In this document: one piece after another, positions 28,378 to 39,798 of the stretch
Numbering within the stretch: the first letter of the stretch is position 1
Layout of the letters: every line of letters begins with the position of its first letter
Source: Torulaspora globosa
Lineage: Eukaryota; Ascomycota; Saccharomycetes; Saccharomycetales; Saccharomycetaceae
Length of the DNA: 64,000 bases
Direction: 5' to 3'
NCBI RefSeq assembly: GCF_014133895.1
Contig: NC_050731.1
Span: forward strand, 62,001-126,000
Translations under genes and position numbers: made by a program
The notes under the pieces: model-generated
Database searches by the model: none
Told to the model about the DNA's origin: nothing
The model's input: the letters and a program-made list of their open reading frames with translations, nothing else

Positions 28378-30075
28378 CTATTTGGTGAACATTCTCTTGT
28401 AGAATGGCTTATCGTCATGGGCAAGGTCTTCAGCATTGTAATTAGCACCTCTTCTGTCAGGTGGAACCCAGGAGGCAGATTTCCATGGTAGGGCACCTTC
28501 CATCCACATAGTGTCGACCTCTTCCAAAGTCAAACCTTTAGTCTCTGGAACGAAGAAGAAGACGTAGACGTAAGCAAACACTAGACATCCCATGAAGACG
28601 TAACCGTAGTAGAAGTTGATAGCGTTGGTGATGAAAGGAGTGAAGAAGGAGATCAAGAAACCCCACATCCAGTTGGCAGCAGTCGAGATAGCCATACCCT
28701 TGGATTTGACTCTCAATGGGAAAGTTTCAGAGACAATAACGTAACAGCCACCGGCCCAGGTGGTAGCGAAACAGAAGATGTAGAACATGGTGAAGACAAT
28801 CATACAGTTACCAGCGCCCTTGGAGGCACCATTGGCTTGACCGTGGGGCCATAGTCTAGTGACACCGACAGAGGCAAACACAACGAAACAGCACATCATG
28901 GTGGCGGCACCCCATAGAAGACAGGTACGACGACCGAATCTTTCAATACAGAAAATACCGACGAAAGTGGAGAAGAAGTTCACAACACCAATGATGATGG
29001 AAGTTTCGAAAGAATCTTCCAAACCGACAGACTTAAAGACAGTGGTACCGTAGTAAAAGAAGTAGTTGTCACCGGTCAATTGTTGCAAAGATTGCAACAT
29101 AACACCCATAATCAAACGGGGAAAGATCTTGGTTTTTGTAGTGAACAATTCACCCCAGCTAGCGCTACCAGCCAATTTCTCAGCTTCAACACCGGCAGCG
29201 ATGGCGTCTAGTTCAGCCAACAGAGCTGGGTCATCGACAGAAACTTTGTTGGACCTAGATAGCGAACGCTTAGCTTCTTCGAAGTTACCAACTTCAACCA
29301 GGTAACGTGGAGACTCTGGAACGAAAAGCATACCACCAACCATAAACATAGCCCAGGCGAAACATAGACCCAAACCAACTCTCCATTGAGTCGAGTCGTG
29401 GTAATTCTTGGTACCGAAGTTAGTACAGTAACCCAAGAAAATACCCAAAGTAATCATAAGTTGGTAACAAGAGACCAGGGTACCTCTAATCTGCTTTGGA
29501 GACACCTCAGAAATCAACATTGGTGACAAAACGGAGATACCACCAACACCTAAACCAGATATAATTCTTCCAATGAAGTACTGGTACCATTTGTTGAAGG
29601 AACATATTTGAATTAAGATGCCGACCACATAGATGATGGTGACAGCAACCAAACCAATACGACGACCGTAGACATCACCCATCTTGGATAAAACAATACC
29701 ACCGATAGCGCAACCAATATTGAAGATAGAAACCATCAAACCCATTCTGACCTTCGACAAATAATAGGTGCCATCAGAATGTCTAGATCCAAATCTTCTC
29801 ACAAAGTCCGGCAAATTCACGAAACCAGAAATGGTACCAGTATCCCAACCGAAAATGAAACCACCAAAGGCGATCATCAGACACAGGATGGAAACACCAA
29901 TGTAGGAAGAAGCGGGCTTCTTTGGCAAATCGATGGCTGGCTCTGGTGGGGCAATTGAGTTCAAATCTTTAGCATCATCTCTTTCAGCCTTGTTAGATGG
30001 CGTTGATAAAACGGAATGAGATCCCGAAACTGTGGAAGTCAAGTTGCCAACAGGAGTGTTTTCGGCAGTTGACAT
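28378..30075 (-). CDS. Hexose transporter HXT-A (HXT1/3/4-6-7 locus)
   Basis: 565 aa MFS sugar porter of the plasma membrane, carrying glucose and related hexoses by facilitated diffusion. Twelve hydrophobic segments are visible. Family motifs include [53 protein letters not shown] (segment 7) and [10 protein letters not shown]. The hydrophilic N-terminus starts [10 protein letters not shown]. The open frame begins at a TTG (30156), so ATG 30075 is used. A TATA box (TATAAATA on the minus strand, 30199-30206) lies about 124 bp upstream and Rgt1-type sites lie beyond it. Of the three copies it carries the most sequence differences, for example [13 protein letters not shown] where the others have [10 protein letters not shown]. 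Confidence 0.95.
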   Translation of the reverse strand: MSTAENTPVGNLTSTVSGSHSVLSTPSNKAERDDAKDLNSIAPPEPAIDLPKKPASSYIGVSILCLMIAFGGFIFGWDTGTISGFVNLPDFVRRFGSRHSDGTYYLSKVRMGLMVSIFNIGCAIGGIVLSKMGDVYGRRIGLVAVTIIYVVGILIQICSFNKWYQYFIGRIISGLGVGGISVLSPMLISEVSPKQIRGTLVSCYQLMITLGIFLGYCTNFGTKNYHDSTQWRVGLGLCFAWAMFMVGGMLFVPESPRYLVEVGNFEEAKRSLSRSNKVSVDDPALLAELDAIAAGVEAEKLAGSASWGELFTTKTKIFPRLIMGVMLQSLQQLTGDNYFFYYGTTVFKSVGLEDSFETSIIIGVVNFFSTFVGIFCIERFGRRTCLLWGAATMMCCFVVFASVGVTRLWPHGQANGASKGAGNCMIVFTMFYIFCFATTWAGGCYVIVSETFPLRVKSKGMAISTAANWMWGFLISFFTPFITNAINFYYGYVFMGCLVFAYVYVFFFVPETKGLTLEEVDTMWMEGALPWKSASWVPPDRRGANYNAEDLAHDDKPFYKRMFTK

Positions 30076-32025
30076 CTCGAAGATATTTTTGTAATCAGTA
30101 AAGTAATGGATGGAAAACCTTAATGAATTCTGGGGATATAGAGGAAGAGGAAACAAATAACCAGAATGAAACGTTTGGAAGGTGAATATCGAAGCCAGTA
30201 TTTATACGTTTTTCGTTAGCCGTCGAGCACTGACATAGAACTGCGCGGCCCATTGGTGGTCCCACACAATCTCCCCGGATAAAAATTTTTCCGGCCACTC
30301 AATTTCTCTAGATGACGGATTAACCCCACTCTGCCCCAGGAACTTCAAATAATTCCGCTCCTCAGAGATCCTCGCACGTTCTCGGAACAAAACTCAGGAA
30401 ACGGGTGATTATTTGCAAAACAACTGGAAAAACTGCCAACCACTACCGCATAATGCGGAAGGAATTTTTTTTTACTCCTTAGAATCAGCCGCAAGGCGTA
30501 CTCTGCGGGGCCCCACACGCTGTCCGTCCGCCACTGGGAAAATATCCCCATGTCTTGAGTAGAAAATTTCTTCGGGACAACTTCCGCTCGAACCCTGAAA
30601 GATCCGCACCAGTTATCGTTTCTTTTCACAAAAATGTCCTGACTTTGGGGAAAGAGGTTCTACCTGTGGTATAGTTTCTCCGTTAAGGCATCCTTCATAG
30701 GAAGTTCGGGGAAACATTGTGCTCCTGCTGGACCCATTCTGGCATAATTGTTCCGTCCAGGCCTCGCTTTCGGATCTGTAGGCCCCTAACCCAAACCGCT
30801 AACGTGGCGTGGGTAAATGGTAGTGAAAACCTTGTTCACGGAGAAATTGTTGGCTGATCTTAGTATTCAGTGGAGAGATTTATTTGACTTTGTTTGCTGG
30901 CGTATGCCAGTTCCGGGGAAGCTCCTGAGGAAAAGAGAAGTCTTGTGTTGTTCTCTGTCAAACCTGGGGTTTGCATTGGACGGAGCGCTGGCAGGTTTGC
31001 CTGGCGCCTTGGATGCAACATTGGCCGTGTAGACCCATCCCACTTCTACGGAACAGAGTTCTTGTGTGATCGGTTGTTCAGCTAGACATAAAAGAGCAGT
31101 CTTTCTTGACTATGAGCAGTTTCTTGGGAAGGAGTGGTTCACCAGCTGGATCGTTTTAGGTAGTCTATTGATCTTGAGCTCTCCATATCATTACTCCTTT
31201 CCTTGTCGTCGCGAGGCAAGATCGACGAATATTAACATTTAGGTCTTAAAAACAAACTTTGCCCTGCTTCGCAGTGAAGGCAAAACAGTCCGATTTTAGT
31301 AAATGATTCAAACATCTTACAATTCTAGCCAATTATTGAAACGAAGCTTTTCCTTCAATGAATCATACATCTTTCTTAATCCTTGTTTAAAAAACCAATT
31401 GTTCATTCTCCGCTTAAGAAGACCTGCTCTGGAATTGAAGTAATGTGACGCTATCCGCCAGGGCCAACTACCTGGTATCCAGCATTCTGACGTAGTTGTA
31501 CTGCTATACCAGACGATAGCGCCTTCATACGCGACTGGGAATTCAGTCCGCAATGCGATGCTATTTCTGAGGGCAGGACGGATAGCTCAACAACGAACAT
31601 GCTCACGGGAGCGCCATGAGCTTCATTGATTCTCCGCAGAACGCATCAAGAAAGGGCTAGTCCCAGAAGATGACCGAACTTACGGTTCTTGATACTTCAA
31701 TGACTTTGTAAGCGAATCTCTACCGTCTTGAGTTCATATAATATACAGCGATGCTAGATTTGCAAAGACAACTATCAGAAAATATGAGAAACAAAACTAC
31801 TTGAAGTCTATAAAGTTGTGAATCACTAACAGGCGGTCAACTCTTTAATCTACACTATGGTATAGCTTCTTCACATTTATTGTGGAAATCATGAAAATTA
31901 TCGTTAAACATATCCAACGCGACCTAGATAATCAATTTAACCAGCGAATGATTTAGGTCGAAATGGCTGCTCTGCTTGATGGCTGAACACCTATCGAAGT
32001 TTTTTTGGCTTAAAGGCATCAATTC
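30076..32025. other. Long spacer: HXT-A promoter and HXT-B 3' region
   Basis: 1.95 kb, the longest gene-free stretch among the conserved genes, as is usual for glucose-regulated HXT promoters. The half next to HXT-A carries a TATA box and a CGGANNA cluster. From about 30.8 to 32.0 kb I see no recognisable gene; a 71-codon ATG ORF at 30817 has no visible family. Confidence 0.6.
30276..30755. promoter_or_regulatory. Cluster of six Rgt1-type sites (CGGANNA) upstream of HXT-A
   Basis: Sites matching CGGANNA or its complement TNNTCCG are at 30276-30282, 30287-30293, 30316-30322, 30383-30389, 30676-30682 and 30749-30755. Chance would give about one in this length. Rgt1 represses HXT genes in the absence of glucose by binding such clusters. 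Confidence 0.65.
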
Positions 32026-33735
32026 TTAGTTCATGCCGAACATTCTTTTGTAGAATGGCTTATCATCGTGAGTCAAGTCATCAGCATTGTAGTCTGGGCC
32101 TCTTCTTGAAGCTGGGACCCAGGAGCTTGACTTCCATGGCAAGACACCTTCGGCGTACATGTCATTGACCTCTTCCAAAGTCAAGCCTTTAGTCTCTGGA
32201 ACGAAGAAGAAAACGTAGAAATAAGCAAACACCATACAGCCCATGAAGACGTAACCGTAGTAGAAGTTGATGGCTTTAGTGATGAAGGGAGTGAAGAAAC
32301 CAATCAAGAAACCCCATATCCAGTTGGAAGCACTGGCAATGGCCATGGCCTTGGACTTGATCCTCAATGGAAAGGATTCAGAAATGATGACATATGCAAT
32401 TGGAGCCCAGGTAGTGGCAAAGCAGAAAATGTAGAAACATGCAAAGACGATCATACAGTTACCAGCACCCTTAGAGGAACCATTGCCTTGACCGCCTGGC
32501 CATAATCTTGTGACGCCGACAGAGGCGTAGACAACGTAACAGCAGATCATACCAACGCAACCATATAGCAGACAGTTACGACGACCAAACTTGTCCACAG
32601 TATACAGAGAAAGGGCAGTACAAGCGAAGTTCACAATACCGAAGACAATTGAGGTCTCAAAGGAATCTTCCAAACCGACAGCCTTGAAAACAGTAGTACC
32701 ATAATAAAAGAAATAATTGTCACCAGTCAGCTGTTGTAGAGATTGAATCATAATACCCATGACAGTACGCTGGAACATAGCAGGTTTACCGGTGAAGAGC
32801 TCACCCCAGCTTGCAGTCCCAGCAACTCTCATCTCTTCAATCGAGGCTTCGATTAAGTCAAACTCATGTTGTATGAAGGCAGAATCGATTGAGCATTTGT
32901 TGACTCTGGCCAAAGAACGTTTAGCTTCGTCAAATTTACCAACTTCAATCAAGTAACGTGGCGACTCGGGGACGAAAAGCATACCAGCAATCATGAATAA
33001 AGCCCAGGCGAAACATAGACCCAATGGGACCCTCCATTGAGTAGAGTCGTCATAGTTTTTGGTGCCGTAGTTAGTACAATAACCCAAGAAAATACCAGCA
33101 GTGATCATCAATTGATAGCAAGATACCATGGCGCCTCTCATTTCCTTAGGAGAAACTTCAGAAATCAACATTGGCGACAAAACGGAAATGCCGCCCACAC
33201 CGAGACCGGAGATGATTCTACCGATGAAGTACTGGTACCATTTGTCGAAGGAGCAAATTTGAATCAAAATGCCAATAACATAAATCACGACCACAGTGAC
33301 CAAACCTGCACGGCGACCATAAACATCACCAACTCTAGACAAAACAATACCACCGATAGCACAACCAATATTGAAGATGGAAACAATCAAACCCATTCTA
33401 ACCGTGGACAAATAAGGGCTGCCATCAGAATGTTTAGATCCAAATCTTCTGATAAAATCTTTTTGGTTAACAAATCCAGAAATAGTACCAGTATCCCAAC
33501 CGAAGACAAAACCTCCGAAAGCAACCATAACACAGCATAAACAGGTCGAAATATAAGCAGATCTGCTGTTGTTTGGCTTTGGAATTTCTGGTTCAGATTT
33601 AACATGGCTCAAGTCATCTCTGCCAAGGCCTTTTTTACCTTCTGGTGCATTCATGAACTTGGAATTATTCGTTTCTGAATCGCCATTGGACGAAGTAGAT
33701 TTTTGAGGACTGATTATATCAGGAGTCGAGTTCAT
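32026..33735 (-). CDS. Hexose transporter HXT-B
   Basis: 569 aa MFS hexose transporter, the second of three in tandem. It shares [43 protein letters not shown] and [10 protein letters not shown] with its neighbours and is nearly identical to them in the C-terminal half. The ATG at 33735 is the first in frame; a TATA box (TATATAAA on the minus strand, 33819-33826) lies 84 bp upstream. The N-terminal tail ([13 protein letters not shown]...) differs from those of the other two. The position corresponds to the S. cerevisiae HXT clusters on chromosomes IV and VIII. Confidence 0.95.
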   Translation of the reverse strand: MNSTPDIISPQKSTSSNGDSETNNSKFMNAPEGKKGLGRDDLSHVKSEPEIPKPNNSRSAYISTCLCCVMVAFGGFVFGWDTGTISGFVNQKDFIRRFGSKHSDGSPYLSTVRMGLIVSIFNIGCAIGGIVLSRVGDVYGRRAGLVTVVVIYVIGILIQICSFDKWYQYFIGRIISGLGVGGISVLSPMLISEVSPKEMRGAMVSCYQLMITAGIFLGYCTNYGTKNYDDSTQWRVPLGLCFAWALFMIAGMLFVPESPRYLIEVGKFDEAKRSLARVNKCSIDSAFIQHEFDLIEASIEEMRVAGTASWGELFTGKPAMFQRTVMGIMIQSLQQLTGDNYFFYYGTTVFKAVGLEDSFETSIVFGIVNFACTALSLYTVDKFGRRNCLLYGCVGMICCYVVYASVGVTRLWPGGQGNGSSKGAGNCMIVFACFYIFCFATTWAPIAYVIISESFPLRIKSKAMAIASASNWIWGFLIGFFTPFITKAINFYYGYVFMGCMVFAYFYVFFFVPETKGLTLEEVNDMYAEGVLPWKSSSWVPASRRGPDYNADDLTHDDKPFYKRMFGMN

Positions 33736-34840
33736 TGTGGTAATTCAACTTTCTTCATGGATTTGTGGCAATGTAGAAGACCTCTATGAAGAATTTAATT
33801 CCGGGCAATTCTCTTCTCTTTATATATTGTCTGGAGGTCATTTTGAGATCTTTTTTCTTGTATGTCCATCACGACTACCATGAACAATTGGCTACCGGCG
33901 TGCTACTGTGACTGCCATTGACCGATGTTAGGGTTATTTCGGATCCTATGCCCACCTTCAGCTTGAGCAGCTTTGGTATCTGTGAATAAAGTGCTGGACG
34001 ATAACCGAATCGCTTGTTCGAAGCTATCAAATGACGTAAGCCAAGTTGTTTCTTTCCCTGACGTACAGGAGATTTTTCCAAGCTGCACGAGGCTTTCTTA
34101 GAGTTTTTCCGTTACGACTTCTTCCATCTGCCGGTTGCGACTGGCGTTGCTCTCCACGGAGTAAAAGCGGAAGAGCTTCCCCCCAGCCTTTTTAAAGCAA
34201 GACGGAAAAACCCTCTTGCCCGTAGGTGACTTTCACCGCCTAAACAACATCGAAGTAATACTTCATCAGGATAGTTGTCAGGCCATAGCATGTGGTGAGC
34301 CAAAACCAACAGACTACGAACGGCTAATTTTGCGCGTGGAAAAGAAAAGCGACTCGATCCAAATCTCTGACACTTTCGGGATGTCAAGCCGCAGGCCGGA
34401 GAAAATGTATTTCCGTCGAACTTTTGACCCTTGGGACAAAGTTTTTCCGGTTGCTGGGAGCGGAAGCGGAGTTTTTCCGGTCACCATTGTCCCAATGGCA
34501 ATCAAACCAGCTTGGAGATAGTACTATGTTGTCTTGCTCTTTGCTTTGTGTCTGATCAAAGCAGCTGCTGGAACACCTGGTAGACGCTCCATGTTGGCCA
34601 TTGATGTCTAATTCTTGTTGGAAGCGCTGACGCAAGCGGTAATCGATAAGAACAACGCTATTGTTTTATCGCTATTAAAGATATTATGTAGGAAAATTCA
34701 CAATTAAAACCGCAATGAGGAAGAAAACTTGTAATCAACTGGCCTGTACCTCAGGTGTTGCATGCAATAGTGGTAGACGCTACAGGAGGAGCATACCGGA
34801 ACGGAAAACTGAATCGGCCGTAACAATATTGGCGATTAGA
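33736..34840. other. HXT-B promoter and HXT-C 3' region
   Basis: 1.1 kb spacer holding a TATA box, a dense CGGANNA cluster and no supported gene. Confidence 0.6.
34104..34479. promoter_or_regulatory. Cluster of seven Rgt1-type sites upstream of HXT-B
   Basis: CGGANNA or TNNTCCG at 34104-34110, 34157-34163, 34168-34174, 34203-34209, 34397-34403, 34443-34449 and 34473-34479. Three of them are the same TTTTCCG. The density is several times chance expectation and fits glucose-dependent derepression. Confidence 0.68.
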
Positions 34841-36622
34841 TCATCTTCTCGTAAAAAGTCTCTTGTAGAAGGGCAATTCGTCCCTGGCGAACGCATCTGC
34901 ATTGAAATCTGCGGTTCTCCTATGTGGAGGTAACCAAGACGCGGATTTCCATGGAAGTACACGCTCCTCATACATGATGTTCACCTCTTCTAAGGTCAAG
35001 CCTTTGGTTTCCGGAACGAAGAAGAAAACGTAGAAGTAGGCAAATATCATGCAACCCATGAAGACGTAACCATAGTAAAAGTTGATCGAAGAGGTGATGA
35101 AAGGAGTGAAGAAACCAATCATGAAACCCCATATCCAGTTGGAAGCACTGGCAATGGCCATGCCCTTCGACTTGATTCTCAATGGGAACGATTCAGAAAC
35201 GATGACATATGCAATTGGAGCCCAGGTAGTGGCAAAGCAGAAAATGTAGAAACATGCAAAAACAATCATACAGTTACCAGCACCCTTGGAAGATGGTTGA
35301 TGTTGCCCGTTTGGCCATAAACTAGTGACACCAACAGTTGCGTAGACAATATAACAGCAGACCATACCAACACAACCATATAACAGACATTTACGCCGAC
35401 CAAACTTGTCAACGGTGTACAAGGCAACAAACGTTGAAACAAAGTTTACCACACCGAGGACGATCGAAGTTTCGAATGAATCATTCAAACCAACAGCTGT
35501 AAAGATGGTCGTACCATAGTAGAAGAAGTAGTTATCACCACTCAGTTGCTGCAAAGATTGGATCATGATGCCCATCACGGTACGCTTAAAAATGGCAGGT
35601 TTACCGGTCACCAGCTCAGACCAGCTGGCATCGCCGGCGACTTTTTCGGCCTCGACAGAAGCCTGGAAATTCTCAAGCTCCAGAGTCACCAATGGAGATT
35701 CTGCTGAACATTTGTTTGCCCTCGCCAGGGAACGCCTGGCTTCTTCGAGTTTGCCAACTTCCACCAGGTAACGAGGCGATTCTGGCACAAAAGTCATACC
35801 GCCAATCATGAACAGAGCCCAAGCGAAACACAGACCCAAAGGGATTCTCCATTGGGCGGAGTTGTTGTAGTTCTTAGTACCGAAATTCGTGCAGTAGCCC
35901 AAGAAGATCCCACCAGTGATCATCAACTGGTAGCACGAAACCAGGGTACCTCTAATCTGCTTGGGAGCCACCTCAGAGATCAGCATGGGCGACATCACCG
36001 TGATCCCACCGACACCAAGACCAGATATGATCCTGCCAATGAAGTATTGGTACCATTTGTTGAAGGAACAGATCTGGATGAGGATCCCGATCGTGTAAAT
36101 GACCACCACGATCATCAGTCCCACACGTCTGCCGTACAAGTCACTTAACTTACCAAGAAGGACACCTCCGATAGCACAGCCAATGTTAAAGATAGACACC
36201 AACAGCCCGGTCCGCACATTGGACAAGAAGTGCGTGCCGTCGGGCCTCTCCGAACCAAATCTCCGGATCCAATCGGTCTGTTTCACAAACCCAGAGATTG
36301 TGCCCGTATCCCAGCCAAAGACGAACCCACCAAACGCAACCATCACACAACACGCCGACACAAACACCAGATCTGACTTCTTCATTCCACTCAACTGCCG
36401 GTCAGCCTCCTTGACCAGAATGGTCATCTCGTCCTTCTCGGAGTCATTTACGTCATGGCTTCTGTACTGCTCCAGATCTGCTCCCCCGTCCTTGGCGTAA
36501 CCGGAACTATCTAAGCCTACCCGATCAGTCCTATCGGACTTCTCGTTCAACGACGTCGAGTTAGAGTTCGTCTGCGAATTAGAGTTTCCCGCAACTATAA
36601 TATCTTCTTCACGTCCTGACAT
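34841..36622 (-). CDS. Hexose transporter HXT-C, HXT5-like
   Basis: 593 aa MFS hexose transporter with an N-terminal tail about 25 residues longer than its neighbours. The length equals S. cerevisiae Hxt5 (592 aa), and the segment before the first membrane span ([20 protein letters not shown]) and the [19 protein letters not shown] loop resemble Hxt5. The position next to the PAL1/YHR097C region also fits HXT5 (YHR096C). The frame is open to a GTG at 36688 with ATGs at 36685 and 36670, but a TATA box at 36692-36699 lies only 7 bp before 36685, so ATG 36622 (A at -3) is chosen. The promoter lacks the dense Rgt1-type cluster. Confidence 0.93.
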   Translation of the reverse strand: MSGREEDIIVAGNSNSQTNSNSTSLNEKSDRTDRVGLDSSGYAKDGGADLEQYRSHDVNDSEKDEMTILVKEADRQLSGMKKSDLVFVSACCVMVAFGGFVFGWDTGTISGFVKQTDWIRRFGSERPDGTHFLSNVRTGLLVSIFNIGCAIGGVLLGKLSDLYGRRVGLMIVVVIYTIGILIQICSFNKWYQYFIGRIISGLGVGGITVMSPMLISEVAPKQIRGTLVSCYQLMITGGIFLGYCTNFGTKNYNNSAQWRIPLGLCFAWALFMIGGMTFVPESPRYLVEVGKLEEARRSLARANKCSAESPLVTLELENFQASVEAEKVAGDASWSELVTGKPAIFKRTVMGIMIQSLQQLSGDNYFFYYGTTIFTAVGLNDSFETSIVLGVVNFVSTFVALYTVDKFGRRKCLLYGCVGMVCCYIVYATVGVTSLWPNGQHQPSSKGAGNCMIVFACFYIFCFATTWAPIAYVIVSESFPLRIKSKGMAIASASNWIWGFMIGFFTPFITSSINFYYGYVFMGCMIFAYFYVFFFVPETKGLTLEEVNIMYEERVLPWKSASWLPPHRRTADFNADAFARDELPFYKRLFTRR

Positions 36623-37046
36623 TCTCAATCTCAGTGCACTTAGTCCCCTGTAAACAAACAAAAGAACCATCCAGCAGCCTACCATCACGTCTTTATATAT
36701 CTCCCAGCAGCACGGAACAAAAGCTCCTACCCATCACTTGTCACCCCATATCCCAGCACTCCAAAAGAAAAGCCCTCTACCCTCACCTCGACATGTTCAG
36801 CTCTCCAACCAAGATGTTACTAAAACGTCACGACGCCGAACAATCACGGCCAGTCTTGTAACGTTCCTTTTACTTCAGTTCTTTGCTCTTGTACCGAAAC
36901 CTAATAGCCTATGAACTCCGGAGCCCTGAGATGTGGAGATGAACGTCAGATAACGACATTCTCGACGGACTACACCAGCCCATCGCCCTGACGCTCATTG
37001 ATTACGGCTGATATTATGGTAGTATTAACTCTATGTAGCGGTGGCA
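36623..37046. promoter_or_regulatory. HXT-C promoter
   Basis: 424 bp. TATATAAA on the minus strand at 36692-36699. Only two CGGANNA matches (36713-36719 and 36966-36972) and a CCCCT near 36645. Confidence 0.55.
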
Positions 37047-38351
37047 TTATTGCTCGTCGTAGGCCTCTTCCGTGACCAGCTCTGACTCGGAGATGAAAGT
37101 GACTTCTATCCAGGCGATGCCCTTCTCGCGGGCGCTGCCCGCTAGCTCCAGGGCAAAGTCGTCGGTCGCGTACTGGTAGATGTAGGGCTTGGTGCCTGCG
37201 ACGCCCGAGACAATGGTCTTGATGAAGCTGGGGATCTCGCTCATTACGTCAATGCGCTCGACAAGGTTGTCAAGGGGCCCCTCGGCCGTTGCCCTGATGC
37301 GGTCGCCTGTGGCGACCGCATCGTCGGGCAGGTCCTTGGGGCAGCCGTCGTAGTCGATGCTGATGGCCTTGGGGACGTTCCAGCCGACAGAGTCGACCTC
37401 GGCGTCGAGATGGCGCACTTCGTTGTCGATGGTCACCGACAGGATGTCTGAGTCTGTGGTCAGGATCCCGATTGTCACTTTTGTATTTGCGTACGACTTG
37501 GGCGTCGTGAACTCCATCAGCACGGCAGAGTGTTTCTCCGAGTGGAAATGCATGAAGTTCCACGCCTTGGCGGCGTGGTGCGGCTTCATGCCCTGGAACG
37601 CCATCACGAACATCGAGAACGCCGGTTTCGACTCGGCAAACGTGATGGTTTGATCCTCGTAGACGCTGTTACGGGCGCCCAAGGGTTCCTCGGCGGGTTC
37701 CTCGTCCTCCGGCTGCTCTTCCTGCTCTTCCTCCTCGCCCGACTGCGGCTCCGGCTTGCACAGCGTGATGGTACCGTGGACCTTATTCCTGGGCCAAAAC
37801 ACGTGTCTCATGGAGCCCCACGGTTCCTCGACGTTGTCACCGTAGTAGGTGTTGGGGTCGTCGCCTACCTTGCAGCCGGGTGTCAACCGCGTCACCACCA
37901 GGTCTATCTTGGTCTTAGCGTTCACTTCCGATAGGAAATGGTACTGGTTGTTGTCCTCGTTCAGCTCCAACGAAAGGCCGCGAGCGTAGAAATTCGGTCC
38001 CTCGATGCGGAACTCCTCCAGCTTCGTCGAGGTCCACGCGTTCAGCTCCTGCGGCTTCCTTGCATTAAAGATCCGAAACGTAAACTGTGCTTGCGTGTGT
38101 ATACCGACAATGTTCGAGTGTATAATCTGAGCGAACCCAACAATTCCGGTAGCACTGTCGCTGAAATAGAAAGTCACGGTCTCCACATTGGTATGATCCG
38201 GTTTCAACCACTCCAGATCCTCTCGATTGGTCTCCCGAAACGGTTGTTTGCCCCTCACACGGTCTGTAACCGTGTGTATATAGTCTGCACCATACTCTGG
38301 TTCAGCGATCCCCGTCACCGCGGAAAGACCGCCTTGGATCCATTTCAACAT
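37047..38351 (-). CDS. SVF1: SVF1, lipocalin-like survival factor
   Basis: 434 aa protein of the Svf1-like family (S. cerevisiae YDR346C, 481 aa), which supports survival under oxidative and cold stress and has been linked to non-vesicular ceramide transport from ER to Golgi. The N-terminus MLKWIQGGLSAVTGIAEPEYG is an amphipathic membrane-binding segment typical of the family, followed by TVTFYFSDSATGIVGFAQIIHS. An acidic low-complexity insert (SGEEEEQEEQPEDEEPAEEP) near residues 205-224 separates the two beta-rich halves. The ATG at 38351 is the first in frame. Divergent from MRP1, with a promoter carrying three CACGTG palindromes. Confidence 0.95.
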   Translation of the reverse strand: MLKWIQGGLSAVTGIAEPEYGADYIHTVTDRVRGKQPFRETNREDLEWLKPDHTNVETVTFYFSDSATGIVGFAQIIHSNIVGIHTQAQFTFRIFNARKPQELNAWTSTKLEEFRIEGPNFYARGLSLELNEDNNQYHFLSEVNAKTKIDLVVTRLTPGCKVGDDPNTYYGDNVEEPWGSMRHVFWPRNKVHGTITLCKPEPQSGEEEEQEEQPEDEEPAEEPLGARNSVYEDQTITFAESKPAFSMFVMAFQGMKPHHAAKAWNFMHFHSEKHSAVLMEFTTPKSYANTKVTIGILTTDSDILSVTIDNEVRHLDAEVDSVGWNVPKAISIDYDGCPKDLPDDAVATGDRIRATAEGPLDNLVERIDVMSEIPSFIKTIVSGVAGTKPYIYQYATDDFALELAGSAREKGIAWIEVTFISESELVTEEAYDEQ

Positions 38352-38803
38352 AGCAGCAGATCTCTAGGTCCCACAAGTAGGCCAACTAACCCTGCTAGAA
38401 GCTTTATCAGCTGCTAACCATCTCGTCCGTCTTCATCTTGCCCATCAGCATCGCCATCAACCAACATGTCCAACAGTAAACAACGAAGAGAAAACTTGCG
38501 ACGCGATACCTTTATACGAGAGGCCGGGTAACTGAAATTTCTCATTGAACGAGATATCACGTGAGCAAAAGTAAAAGACGTCAAATCGCGTTGTTTGAGC
38601 AGCTACTTGCGAGCAACCTTTAAGCTGGGCAGACGCGAGACCCCGAGCAGCTTGAATTGGCGCGTATGTGCACGTGACCATTTCTTGGTCCGGGTAAATT
38701 ATTTATTAGTCACGTGATCAAAAATGCACCGCCATAACTGAAAAATTGAGTGTTGGGCCCTCTATAAGTGCTAGCTACATGGTTAGATTGGCTGGTTGTA
38801 TCG
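38352..38803. promoter_or_regulatory. SVF1 / MRP1 divergent promoter with three CACGTG palindromes
   Basis: CACGTG occurs at 38558-38563, 38671-38676 and 38711-38716. Two have the TCACGTGA-like flank preferred by Cbf1. About 0.1 would be expected by chance in 450 bp. Confidence 0.7.
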
Positions 38804-39730
38804 ATGTTTAGTGGCTGTCATAGCCGTCTGGTAGGCCAGTGCAGGCGGTGGTACGTGAGACCTGCTTTGGAGCATTTGGTGCAGGGTAAAGGTGTGCCTG
38901 GTTTGTTTTCATCGCGAGGATTAGAAAATGCATGGTTCGAGAGAGCCGATCTGTATACAACGAAATTGAATCGGTTTAGTGGTGGTGGCGACGAGACCCC
39001 TCTGGAAACCCTGATTTACGAGGACGCGAAATCAGGTGTGAAGCGCAATGTGGTTAACTACGCTTCGTTGTTATTCAACCTGCGGTTCGCAATGTCTTGC
39101 GTGCGAGGTTGTTCGCTGCCGGTGCCTTCGAGTGCGGATTACACATCCGGTGAGATCCTAAAAACACCAGGATTGTCCCTACGATTCTCCAACGAGCCAG
39201 CAGCCAATGGTAACAGTACGCTTCAGAATGCGCTCATTTCGTCATTTGGATCGATTGTCGAGTTCAGGTCACTGCTGATGAACTCCAGTTTGGCAATTTC
39301 CGGTGACGGCTATACATGGCTTGTGGCCCGGAGGCCGTTGGGTCACGATGGCAGCGATGGCCAGGTTGTATTTGACAAGCTGTTCGTTGTTAACACTTAC
39401 AACGCAGGTACTCCGTTCAATTTCCATCGCAGCGGTCATCTCGATGAGCTGAGGATACAATATTTGAAAAAATCAGCACAGCTTAAGACCGTGGAGGAGG
39501 ACTCTGAGTTCTCGATGTCGAAATCTGTGGAAGAAGCAAGGCAAACTGAGGCTTACAAGAAGGTGTCCTATATACCGCTTTTGGCCATCGATGCGTCTCC
39601 AAAAGCCTGGTTGCACGACTATGGGGTGTTTGGAAAGCAGGCCTACCTCGATCGAGTATGGGAGTCGATCGAATGGAACGTCGTCGAGTCCAGATTGCCC
39701 AAACAAGCCGTATCGTACGGCCTCTTTTGA
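38804..39730 (+). CDS. MRP1: MRP1, mitochondrial small-subunit ribosomal protein (SOD-fold)
   Basis: 308 aa protein (S. cerevisiae YDR347W, 321 aa) of the mS42/mS43 type, with an iron/manganese superoxide-dismutase-like fold lacking catalytic function. SOD-like stretches include ALISSFGSIVEFRSLLMNSS (near residue 144) and IPLLAIDASPKAWLHDYG (near 265), the latter matching the DxWEHAY region. The basic N-terminus MFSGCHSRLVGQCRRWYVR is a mitochondrial leader. The frame opens at a GTG (38768); ATG 38804 is used. An out-of-frame ATG at 38779 opens a ten-codon ORF that overlaps this start (stop at 38809-38811). Confidence 0.92.
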   Translation: MFSGCHSRLVGQCRRWYVRPALEHLVQGKGVPGLFSSRGLENAWFERADLYTTKLNRFSGGGDETPLETLIYEDAKSGVKRNVVNYASLLFNLRFAMSCVRGCSLPVPSSADYTSGEILKTPGLSLRFSNEPAANGNSTLQNALISSFGSIVEFRSLLMNSSLAISGDGYTWLVARRPLGHDGSDGQVVFDKLFVVNTYNAGTPFNFHRSGHLDELRIQYLKKSAQLKTVEEDSEFSMSKSVEEARQTEAYKKVSYIPLLAIDASPKAWLHDYGVFGKQAYLDRVWESIEWNVVESRLPKQAVSYGLF

Positions 39731-39798
39731 TCTCTCAACAACCTGTAAATACTTGCCGTACAGTATGAAAAAAATAGATATCTATGTAATAATCTGAT

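Noticed and set aside
30817..31032. 71-codon ORF with ATG in the spacer between HXT-A and HXT-B
   Set aside because: Composition gives no sign of a protein family, and it lies in a promoter region where short ORFs are expected by chance.
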